This document shows, piece by piece, positions 6,670-12,583 of a stretch of 13,346 bases of DNA. Position numbers and translations under genes: made by a program. The notes beneath the pieces are model-generated. The model was not told the origin of the DNA and ran no database searches. It was given only the letters and a program-made list of their open reading frames with translations. Origin of the DNA: CAZADH01 sp964483805 (GTDB lineage: Bacteria > Muiribacteriota > Ozemobacteria > Ozemobacterales > Ozemobacteraceae); the NCBI GenBank assembly GCA_964483805.1, contig CAZADH010000165.1, positions 1-13,346 of the forward strand, read 5' to 3'. Numbering within the stretch: the first letter of the stretch is position 1; each line of letters opens with the position of its first letter.

Positions 6670-7432
6670 AGACCATCGGTTCGAGAACAATGGCGGGTGG
6701 GGTCCGCTTTCACTGCGCCATCCATGGCGGGCGGTCCTGTTTTCCGTCTTGATCGTGGTGCTGTGCGCGCATGTCCACGCCGCCGAGATCGAGATGGGGC
6801 GCGAGGGCGAAACGGTGCGGCAGGTGGTCGAGACGTTGACCGCATCATCGACCGTCGGCGCCCGCTGGCAACCGGCCGGACCTGCAGCGAGTCCAGCCGC
6901 TGTCGTTCCCGTGCCGCGCGCGCTCGACACGAGTCCTTGGCCCGCGGCGGCCGGCGGCGGCTCGCATCTGGGCAACGCGGCGGCCGCCGCCGGACCGGTC
7001 CCGGCCACGGGGGCCTCGACCATCCCGCGGGTCATTTCGGGCGGGCCGCCGAAGCGGGTGCAGGTGTCGGGCCTGGGCACCGCCGATGTCACGGCGATGT
7101 CGGACGGGCCGGTGACGATCGAGGTGCTCTTGACCACCTATCAACCGGCGACGATCGAGATCCGTCTGCTCAATCCCGACGGAACCGAGGTGATGGTGAA
7201 TGGGCACTCGTTGTTGGAATGGGTGCGGCCCGACGACACCGCGAACGCTCCGGTCTGGTTCCAGGGGCGCAAAGACCCCGACAGCATGGAGACCACGAAC
7301 GGGCGTGACTACTCGCCGAAGCGCGGCCTGCAATACACGTTCAATATCAAGCAAGGCCAACGGTTGGTGATCTCGACCACCGGAAACGCGTTGCCGGCCA
7401 GTTACGCACGGGCCACCAGTTCGGCGTTCTGA
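6647..7432 (+). CDS. secreted protein of unknown function, last gene of the pilin cassette
   Basis: No family is recognised. The TTG start at 6647 gives 261 aa and overlaps the pilin gene by 23 nt. A long polar n-region leads to a signal peptide (RHPWRAV then LFSVLIVVLCAHVHA), with likely signal peptidase I cleavage after VHA (about residue 45). The Cys at 40 is preceded by Leu, so this is not a good lipobox. Residues about 72-136 are an Ala/Gly/Pro-rich low-complexity linker. The C-terminal 125 residues look beta-rich, with alternating strands such as VTIEVLLTTYQPATIEIRLL and YTFNIKQGQRLVIST. Overlap with the pilin gene and the shared export route suggest it works with the pseudopilus as a partner, cap or secreted cargo. 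That is inference from context. The segment before the signal peptide is unusually long, so a later start cannot be excluded. Confidence 0.75.
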   Translation: MSCTSNARDHRFENNGGWGPLSLRHPWRAVLFSVLIVVLCAHVHAAEIEMGREGETVRQVVETLTASSTVGARWQPAGPAASPAAVVPVPRALDTSPWPAAAGGGSHLGNAAAAAGPVPATGASTIPRVISGGPPKRVQVSGLGTADVTAMSDGPVTIEVLLTTYQPATIEIRLLNPDGTEVMVNGHSLLEWVRPDDTANAPVWFQGRKDPDSMETTNGRDYSPKRGLQYTFNIKQGQRLVISTTGNALPASYARATSSAF

Positions 7433-7474
7433 GCCCGGGTCGATCTGCCGGATCGTTCGTGCGGCCGCTGGTGT

Positions 7475-7502
7475 GCCCTTGCCTGGGTTTCAGATCAAGG
7501 GC
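7475..7502 (+). terminator. hairpin after the pilin cassette, weak terminator candidate
   Basis: GCCCTTG and CAAGGGC (7 bp, 14-nt loop) can extend by four G-U pairs into the flanking GTGT on each side. A smaller CGATC/GATCG hairpin lies at 7441-7455. There is no T-run, so a Rho-independent terminator is not shown. The rest of the 7433-7602 gap has no gene that I can support. Confidence 0.3.
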
Positions 7503-7589
7503 GTGTGAACCATGGCGATTGTTTTGCACAGGGGTCTGGAATTCCCATGCCGGCCGTGAGAATATGTCAAAGGCACAAGAGATGTTTGT

Positions 7590-7594
7590 GGAGG
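7590..7594 (+). promoter_or_regulatory. Shine-Dalgarno GGAGG for the short upstream reading frame
   Basis: GGAGG is 8 nt before the ATG at 7603 but 31 nt before the STAS ATG at 7626 and 16 nt before an in-frame GTG at 7611. The best-placed start for this site is therefore the 8-codon frame, not the STAS gene itself. Confidence 0.55.
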
Positions 7595-7602
7595 TGTTGG
7601 TG

Positions 7603-7629
7603 ATGAATTCGTGGCGGCTGTGTCGATGA
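7603..7629 (+). CDS. 8-codon upstream reading frame overlapping the STAS start
   Basis: ATG with a well-spaced GGAGG encodes MNSWRLCR and ends in TGA at 7627-7629. The stop overlaps the ATG of the STAS gene as ATGA. This geometry would let ribosomes finishing the short peptide restart on the STAS gene, giving translational coupling or a peptide-dependent control step. The alternative is that the STAS gene starts at the GTG at 7611, which would make the short frame incidental. Confidence 0.4.
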   Translation: MNSWRLCR

Positions 7630-7979
7630 CGACCGGCAGCACCCCCATGGTTCGCGTTTTTACGTTCGGTGAGGTTCATGTCATCGAGATCGATGGCAGC
7701 CTCGATCATCTCTTGTCGATCCGACTCACTGCCTTGCTCGAGCCTCTGGTCAAGCGCCATGGGACCAAAGTCCTCGTTGATCTGTCGTTGTCGCCGACCA
7801 TCGGCAGCATGGGTTATGTCGTGCTGGTCCGCTCGATCGAGATGGCGCGCGAAAACGGCGGGCAGCTCGAGTTTTGCGGGTTGTGCCCCACCGCCCGCAT
7901 GGGCCTGCAGATCATGGGGTTCCCCAACTGCGATCGCGCCAGCGCCAGCCGCGAAGAGGCTCTGCAGCGGTTTTCGTAA
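7626..7979 (+). CDS. STAS-domain protein, anti-sigma-factor antagonist-like
   Basis: The 117-aa single STAS domain belongs to the SpoIIAA/RsbV type, which binds an anti-sigma factor or serine kinase and is controlled by Ser phosphorylation. Visible landmarks are G-S-L-D-H (24-28), equivalent to the GELDHHT of SpoIIAA, the strand VLVDLSLSPTIG, and then the switch segment I-G-S-M-G. Ser61 aligns with the phosphorylated Ser58 of SpoIIAA. The Asp before it is Gly here, and the following Ser is Met. A helix (EMARENGGQ) and a final strand and helix complete the fold. No kinase or phosphatase partner is adjacent. The start is chosen at the ATG overlapping the upstream mini-frame. GTG 7611 or ATG 7647 are alternatives that leave the domain intact. 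A hairpin followed by TTTT lies downstream. Confidence 0.85.
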   Translation: MTTGSTPMVRVFTFGEVHVIEIDGSLDHLLSIRLTALLEPLVKRHGTKVLVDLSLSPTIGSMGYVVLVRSIEMARENGGQLEFCGLCPTARMGLQIMGFPNCDRASASREEALQRFS

Positions 7980-7997
7980 ACACCCCCAACGACAAGT

Positions 7998-8029
7998 CCG
8001 CCGGCACGCGGATGCGCGCCGGCGGTTTT
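7998..8029 (+). terminator. Rho-independent terminator after the STAS gene
   Basis: CCGCCGGC (7998-8005) and GCCGGCGG (8018-8025) form an 8-bp GC stem with a 12-nt loop, followed directly by TTTT (8026-8029). It lies 19 nt after the STAS stop. On the other strand the same hairpin follows the end of the convergent lipoprotein gene, but without a good T-run, so it fits the plus strand better. Confidence 0.7.
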
Positions 8030-8052
8030 GGCGACAACCCGAAATGGCGCCG

Positions 8053-10767
8053 TCAGTGGCTCGCCATCACCGGGCTTGACTGCTTGATCACGTTGACCGG
8101 TCGCTCCGACAGCGGGCCGAATCCCTGTGCAATCGCTTTGCCGTGGCCGGCAGACGGCGGCGCGCCACTCTTGGTGTTGGCTCTGGCACTCGCAGCGAAG
8201 GCAACGTAATTGAGGTCGTCGAAGGTGTCGAAGCTGTCGACCGGTTCAATAACCGGAATGCCGGGTTGACTGTCGCCATTGGCTCGGTACAGATACAACC
8301 GACAGACATTCCAGTCACATCCCTGATTGCCGTACGGCACGCGGAACACCTCGAGTTGACGTTCGCCCTGGTACACGACAACCTTGGCGTTCGAGCGACT
8401 CAGCACGGTGTCCGGATTCGCGGTGCGGATGCCGTTCGTGTTGAGCTTGTATGGCGTGTAGTCCGGGCTTCGATAGTAGTCGCGCACGTAGAAATTGTAA
8501 TACGTTGTCTGGCCGGTGGCTTCATACCCGTTGGCAACATAGGTTACATCATCGACCATGTCGCGAAGCGTGATGAATTCAGGACGACCGGGAGTCGTGC
8601 TGTCGATGTCCTGTTCAACATAATTGGCAAACTGGGCCAGGGTCACGCCAAAGTCTGTCTGCGCGTTCGTGTCGGCGTCTGAGGTGGTATGAGCGTACCG
8701 CCAGTTCATGTCGAAGCGTTCTGGCGCGCCCGAGACGGTGCTGGTGAAGTACGGGTGATTCGGACCCATCAAATGGGCATCGAGATCGAGGTCCTTGGAG
8801 TTGTCGAACGTCGCCGACCGCACCGGATCATCGACCTGGCTCCAGAGCAAGACGAAGCGAAGCTCGCTCGTATTGACGACGCCGCCGACCAGGACTTTTT
8901 CCTGCATGTAGATGTCACGCCCGGACATAATCAGATTGGGTAGGACGGTAACCGTGAGATAGGCGTCGTATCCACCGTTCATCTGTGCCTTGACGGTGTA
9001 GATCCCGGGCGCGATGTCGTTGAAGGCATAGGCTCCGGTTTCGTCCGCGGTCTGCGTTACCGGCGTTCCCGAGGGTTCGGGCCCCGTGTACAGTTTTACC
9101 GTTGCATAAGCCACGGCCTCGATGGCGTTGGTGTTGTGATTGTAGTAGCGAACCGTGCCACGCAGGTCAGACGGCCGCGTGTCGGTGGTTGGCGCCATCT
9201 GGACGGTGTTGAGGTTGGTGGTGCGGTTACCGTTCACCACGACGCTTCCGTACGTGTAGTTGGCGAAATCCGTCTTGGTGAAACGCAGCGAGTAGGTGCC
9301 CACCGGCACACTGAATGAGTACGCACCGGCGGAATCGCTGTATTTCACGGCCACGCTCTGGCCAGCCGCGTCGCGGACATCGACGAGCACGTCGGCGAGC
9401 GCGGTACCCGCTGACATGCTGGTGACGACGCCCTCGATCACGCCGCGCCTGGGGATGACGCCGATGTTGCCGCCTGCCGTGACGTTGGCGTCGGTGGCAT
9501 CGAGGCCGGAGTTGCCGTCGATGCGATAGACCTTGGTGGTCTGCGTGGTGGCGTCTTTGACCGACACCAGCAATACATTTGTACTCTGACCGTCGAAACG
9601 CACGCCGGTCACGCCGGCATCGGGATCTTGCGGCGTCGCCACGGCATCGTCGAACTGCCGGTACCACATCAGGCCCGCGTGCGAGGATTCGTCGGACAAG
9701 GTGCCGACGGTGTGCGCATCGGTCTGGCCGTTCCAGCGAAACAACACCGGCTTGAGCACCGCGCGGCTGTTGCCGCCGACGACAAACGAGTGATCGGGCA
9801 TCATGAACGTTGCGTAACATTTGCCGCGGTTGCGCACGTAGGCAGCGCGTTGCGCCTGGGTGTTGACCCGGGCCACCGCGAAACAATCGGGGAAAAACCG
9901 GTGTTCGCAGGCCACGAAACCCGAACCGTCGAGGGCCGGCAACAGGATCTGCTTGAACGCCATCTGGCCGACCGTCGGTTCCGACAACTGGCCGCCGCTC
10001 CAGAAATTGGTTGCAGTCACACGCAGCGAAGCGGCGGTGAGCGCCAGGTTGGCGGCACCGCCCTCGGCCCCCTGTTTGAGTTCGGTCATGTTCGGTGGGC
10101 GGATGCGTGACAATGTATTGACAACGCCCTTCTGGTCGGCCGCCTCTTCGTTGCGATTGATGCCGTTGATGACGGTGGTTGTCTGGGCAACGATGTCGCT
10201 GGGGGCGTTGCGCACGGCGTCGGTGGCCACGGCGATCTGCTGCAGGGTGTTGGCCAGGCGGTCTTGCGGCATGCGGCTGTTGCAGGGGTTCACGGTCATC
10301 GTGTTGGCGCCGGCCTGCAGCGTCGTGGCGCCGGCGAAATCGCGCATGCCCTCGACGTCGCCGTCGCCGAGAATGGCCACATTGGCGATCGTCGGCCCGG
10401 CGGGCGCGTCGAGCGAGATCGTGGCCACCCGCGAACCCGCCGGCACCTCGACCGTCGTGTCGGTGGTGGTTGTCGGCGTGGTGGCACTCGGATTGTTGAC
10501 GTTCAACCCGGTGAGACGGAAGCGCACACGGGCACTGCCGGTCTTGCTGCCCTTGCGCATCGTCAGCCGCGGTTCATAATTCGCGGCCGCGTGCTCCGAC
10601 AACTGCACGCAGAACGACACCCGCGCCGGCGCCGGGGTGGCGTTCTGCCCGGTCGCCTGGATGACCGTGGCCGCGCCCTCGCCTGAACCGAAACCACAGC
10701 CCGTCAACGACAGGGCAATCAACGCGCATAACACCAACGCAAACGGCACCAGGATTCGTCGGGACAT
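8053..10767 (-). CDS. large lipoprotein with carboxypeptidase-regulatory-like and YfaP-like domains
   Basis: The 904-aa product has a clear lipoprotein signal: a basic start, a hydrophobic stretch and lipobox L-T-G-C with Cys24. The residue after Cys24 is Gly, which does not suggest inner-membrane retention. A Thr/Pro-rich patch lies near 75-90. Residues about 100-430 are an unrecognised, Cys-containing region (ACEHRFFPDC and RGKCYATF near 285-320). Two carboxypeptidase-regulatory-like (CNA-B-like) beta-sandwich repeats follow at about 440-525 and 530-617. Each ends in the diagnostic Gly-x-Tyr-x-Phe and Gly-x-Tyr-x-(L/V) steps (GAYSFSVPVGTYSLRF and GAYAFNDIAPGIYTVKA). Residues about 634-670 (FVLLWSQ ... 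DLDLDAHLMGP) resemble the LTW...DLDLHV signature of YfaP/DUF2135-like domains. It is probably an outer-membrane-attached surface or periplasmic protein with binding or structural modules. It is transcribed alone and is convergent with the STAS gene. Confidence 0.85.
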   Translation of the reverse strand: MSRRILVPFALVLCALIALSLTGCGFGSGEGAATVIQATGQNATPAPARVSFCVQLSEHAAANYEPRLTMRKGSKTGSARVRFRLTGLNVNNPSATTPTTTTDTTVEVPAGSRVATISLDAPAGPTIANVAILGDGDVEGMRDFAGATTLQAGANTMTVNPCNSRMPQDRLANTLQQIAVATDAVRNAPSDIVAQTTTVINGINRNEEAADQKGVVNTLSRIRPPNMTELKQGAEGGAANLALTAASLRVTATNFWSGGQLSEPTVGQMAFKQILLPALDGSGFVACEHRFFPDCFAVARVNTQAQRAAYVRNRGKCYATFMMPDHSFVVGGNSRAVLKPVLFRWNGQTDAHTVGTLSDESSHAGLMWYRQFDDAVATPQDPDAGVTGVRFDGQSTNVLLVSVKDATTQTTKVYRIDGNSGLDATDANVTAGGNIGVIPRRGVIEGVVTSMSAGTALADVLVDVRDAAGQSVAVKYSDSAGAYSFSVPVGTYSLRFTKTDFANYTYGSVVVNGNRTTNLNTVQMAPTTDTRPSDLRGTVRYYNHNTNAIEAVAYATVKLYTGPEPSGTPVTQTADETGAYAFNDIAPGIYTVKAQMNGGYDAYLTVTVLPNLIMSGRDIYMQEKVLVGGVVNTSELRFVLLWSQVDDPVRSATFDNSKDLDLDAHLMGPNHPYFTSTVSGAPERFDMNWRYAHTTSDADTNAQTDFGVTLAQFANYVEQDIDSTTPGRPEFITLRDMVDDVTYVANGYEATGQTTYYNFYVRDYYRSPDYTPYKLNTNGIRTANPDTVLSRSNAKVVVYQGERQLEVFRVPYGNQGCDWNVCRLYLYRANGDSQPGIPVIEPVDSFDTFDDLNYVAFAASARANTKSGAPPSAGHGKAIAQGFGPLSERPVNVIKQSSPVMASH
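10114..10123 (-). repeat. TGTCAATACA copy inside the lipoprotein gene
   Basis: Ten bases match the other copies; the eleventh differs (T in place of A). This copy is on the minus strand, in the same sense as the gene it lies in. Confidence 0.55.
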
Positions 10768-10773
10768 GGAATG

Positions 10774-10779
10774 CTCCTT
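10774..10779 (-). promoter_or_regulatory. Shine-Dalgarno AAGGAG of the lipoprotein gene
   Basis: AAGGAG on the minus strand lies 6 nt before the ATG at 10767 and fixes the start at the signal-peptide methionine. The leader upstream (minus strand) contains a TATATT at about 10799-10804 that could be a -10 element, with no convincing -35. Confidence 0.7.
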
Positions 10780-10784
10780 CGAAA

Positions 10785-10795
10785 TGTCAATACAA
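10785..10795 (+). repeat. TGTCAATACA copy in the lipoprotein 5' leader
   Basis: TGTCAATACAA lies 5 nt upstream of the lipoprotein Shine-Dalgarno sequence, on the strand opposite the gene. Confidence 0.6.
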
Positions 10796-10942
10796 ACGAA
10801 ATATACAGCCGGCGTTGCCGCATCACTTCATCAGGGGGCGACCGGGCAACGGACCCCGTCTATGGTATTGCCGGGGCCCCCGGATTGCAAACGCGAAGCC
10901 CGGCACCTTCTCGTGTTGCCGAAACGCAATGCGACCCGGTTT

Positions 10943-11920
10943 CTACGGTCTGTCCAGATCGGGGAGGGTGCGCGACAACAGGCCGGCCGCCGCCGCGACC
11001 CCGACCGGCACGAGAAACACATCGGCCAGCGGAATCATCGCCAGCACGATGCACGCCAGGCCGAAGCCGAGCATCGCCGCCAGGTTCTGGCGCGCCCACG
11101 CCAGCCGGCGGCGCACGCCGAGCCCGGCCTGGGAAAACGGGCAGTCGAGCAGGTTCCACGCCGCCAGCAAGGCCGACCAGCCGATCTTCAGCGGCACCAC
11201 GACCACCAGCGTGAACGGCAGCAACGCCCCGATGGTCCAGAGCAGGGCCAGCGGCGGCAAACCAAACAGCACGGTGGCGAGTCCGGTCTTGATGCTCGAG
11301 ACCACGCCGGCGACGATCGGCCCGTCGGGCCAGGGCGCCAGCCCGAGCGCTTCGCGGCGGCGCCTGACCATCGCGTCATTGGCTGGGCTCGCCAGCGGTT
11401 GCGCCATGACGATCGCGAGAATCACGCACAGAACGAGTGTGCCCAAATCGGCAAACAGCCCGAACACCCACACGGCGGCCCGCGCCCAGATCGACTGCAC
11501 CTCGCCAAACTGGGTGGCCACAATGGCGCGTTCCCAGGGAATGCCGTAATACACCAGCAATACGATGAGCACGAGGGCGACCGCCGCCGGCATCAATGCC
11601 AGCGGCCAGGCCGGGGGGGTGCGCACGATGAACCAGAATGCCGCCGGCATTTCGCGAAAACCGTTGGCCAGGCCGAAAATGCCGCCGCCCGGGGGTGTCA
11701 ATACAACCGGTGTCAAGGGTGCAGCCACTGATTCCGGGGCGCCTTCGGTGGTGAACGGGATCAGGCCTGCGTTGGCGCCGGGCGTCGATACGCCGGGCGT
11801 CGATACGCCGGGCGTCGATACGCCGGGCGTCGATACGCTGGAGTCTGGGTCTGGCGCCGTCGCTGTGGCAGAGTTGTCGCGGTCGCTGGTTGTCGGAGCG
11901 GTCGGTTCGGTCAAGGTCAT
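10943..11920 (-). CDS. EI24/CysZ-like integral membrane protein
   Basis: The 325-aa product belongs by pattern to the EI24/CysZ family, whose CysZ members take up sulfate. Landmarks are a segment leading into the first helix (FREMPAAFWFIVRTPPAW, 88-105), hydrophobic segments at about 106-125, 147-172, 212-243 and 278-312, and the family motif AQPLASPANDAMVRRRRE at about 173-190. The first 80 residues are an acidic Ser/Thr/Pro-rich tail not usual for CysZ. It contains four copies of S-T-P-G-V (the last ending in Ala, residues 30-49) encoded by a DNA tandem repeat. The ATG at 11920 has no strong Shine-Dalgarno sequence. The gene lies 175 nt upstream of the lipoprotein gene on the same strand. 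That gap holds a GC-rich palindrome (10871-10883) but no clear terminator. No sulfur-metabolism genes are adjacent, so a sulfate role is not supported by context. Confidence 0.82.
   Translation of the reverse strand: MTLTEPTAPTTSDRDNSATATAPDPDSSVSTPGVSTPGVSTPGVSTPGANAGLIPFTTEGAPESVAAPLTPVVLTPPGGGIFGLANGFREMPAAFWFIVRTPPAWPLALMPAAVALVLIVLLVYYGIPWERAIVATQFGEVQSIWARAAVWVFGLFADLGTLVLCVILAIVMAQPLASPANDAMVRRRREALGLAPWPDGPIVAGVVSSIKTGLATVLFGLPPLALLWTIGALLPFTLVVVVPLKIGWSALLAAWNLLDCPFSQAGLGVRRRLAWARQNLAAMLGFGLACIVLAMIPLADVFLVPVGVAAAAGLLSRTLPDLDRP
11696..11706 (+). repeat. TGTCAATACA copy inside the EI24-like gene
   Basis: TGTCAATACAA is antisense to the gene and is read there as Val-Val-Leu-Thr. It falls in the poorly conserved N-terminal extension, where sequence constraint on the protein should be low. 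Confidence 0.6.
11776..11835. repeat. four perfect 15-bp tandem repeats in the EI24-like gene
   Basis: The unit CGCCGGGCGTCGATA is repeated four times without a mismatch. Fifteen bases is five codons, so copy-number change keeps the frame and alters only the number of S-T-P-G-V units in the N-terminal tail. Confidence 0.95.
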
Positions 11921-12226
11921 GTCCCGATCTGTGCGCAGAGGCCGATCTTGTCAGACACGGTCTGCACTGGCGGTGTCAGTCGATGTCAGTGAATAACGTA
12001 GTGGGTCGGCGCAGCGTTGTCAAAAACATCGTGGTCGAGGTCACTTGATGAGCCTGCCCGGCGATCGCACCGAAACACGCGTGCGCGGGGAAGTGATCGC
12101 GGCCGCTGATTGGTGCGGCACACCAAGCTACCGGAAACGCGCGTGTGTGGGCACGTGACAATGGGATCGCGGTGCGTTAAGCTGAACAGCGGGTCGCCCT
12201 GAGCGGTGAACCCCACGGAGGCAGAC
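11921..12226. other. divergent intergenic region with repeats
   Basis: This 306-nt interval separates the minus-strand EI24-like gene from the plus-strand small-protein gene. It holds a short tandem (TGTCAGTCGA then TGTCAGTGAA, about 11975-11994) and a perfect inverted repeat, TTGGTG/CACCAA with 5-nt spacer (12110-12126), which could be an operator or hairpin. Flanking that are two imperfect direct repeats beginning CCGAAACACGCGTG (12070) and CCGGAAACGCGCGTG (12131), both running on to TCGCGG. A possible promoter follows. The short reading frames here have no ribosome site or recognisable content. Confidence 0.6.
12155..12183 (+). promoter_or_regulatory. possible promoter of the small membrane protein gene
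   Basis: GTGACA (12155-12160), a 17-nt spacer, then TAAGCT (12178-12183, TAnnnT type) would start a leader of about 37 nt. The -35 match is good and the -10 match is partial. Confidence 0.35.
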
Positions 12227-12418
12227 ATGCGTCGTCGATCACGGCAAGGCTGGATCTACTGGGTTTTGTTGATATTGGCCGCGTTGTTCCTCGGGTTCTT
12301 CGGATGGCCGATCGCGAAGAAGGTCATCGTCCACGACCAAAACGTCGATGTCGAGGACGTCGACGCCCGCGGTGGGGGCAGAGATGCCGCGGCGACCCGG
12401 GTGCCCGCGGGCCGGTAA
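12227..12418 (+). CDS. small single-TM protein of unknown function
   Basis: The 63-aa protein starts at an ATG with GGAGG 5 nt upstream (12217-12221). A basic N-terminus (MRRRSRQG) leads into one hydrophobic helix (WVLLILAALFLGFFGW, about residues 12-27). A short basic patch (AKK) and an acidic Val/Asp-rich stretch (VDVEDVDAR) follow, then a Gly/Arg-rich tail. By the positive-inside rule the N-terminus is probably cytoplasmic and the tail outside, though the basic patch after the helix makes that unsure. I recognise no family. The following 165 nt to the permease hold a TATGAT (12509-12514) that could be a -10 element, without a matching -35. Confidence 0.65.
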   Translation: MRRRSRQGWIYWVLLILAALFLGFFGWPIAKKVIVHDQNVDVEDVDARGGGRDAAATRVPAGR

Positions 12419-12569
12419 CCGGTCGTCGATTCCCACGGCGGTCTCGCCCGATCCCATCGCTGTGTTCTGGGCCGCATTTTGGGGTGGCGCGAATCGCCCG
12501 ATCCGTTTTATGATGCCGGAAATCGCGGCATGGTCCGCCATGCTTCGAGCCAATGCTGATTCCCGAATC

Positions 12570-12574
12570 GGAGG
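12570..12574 (+). promoter_or_regulatory. Shine-Dalgarno GGAGG for the permease GTG start
   Basis: GGAGG followed 9 nt later by GTG at 12584 supports a GTG start just ahead of the conserved N-terminal permease sequence. Confidence 0.7.
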
Positions 12575-12583
12575 AAACACCGC

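Noticed and set aside
8143..8682. 179-residue plus-strand frame inside the lipoprotein gene
   Set aside because: The lipoprotein frame on the other strand has a lipobox and recognisable domains. This one has none.
10785..10795. TTGACA on the minus strand as a -35 box for the lipoprotein gene
   Set aside because: It ends only 5 nt before the Shine-Dalgarno sequence, leaving no room for a -10 box and transcription start.
10871..10883. terminator between the EI24-like and lipoprotein genes
   Set aside because: The CCGGGG/CCCCGG palindrome leaves almost no loop and has no T-run on the minus strand.
10637..11731. 364-residue open frame on the plus strand
   Set aside because: It lies antisense to the EI24-like gene and the end of the lipoprotein gene, is rich in Arg/Gln/His/Pro as GC-rich shadows are, and has no ribosome site or motif.
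11776..11835. CRISPR array or iteron origin
   Set aside because: The units abut with no spacers and sit in frame within a coding sequence with a sensible protein reading.
11565..11996. plus-strand frame with G-V-D-T-P repeats
   Set aside because: The repeats come from the same 15-bp tandem read antisense. The EI24-like frame explains the region.
11986..12228. 80-residue minus-strand frame in the divergent intergenic region
   Set aside because: No ribosome site, no hydrophobic segment or motif, and Arg/Ser-rich shadow-like composition.
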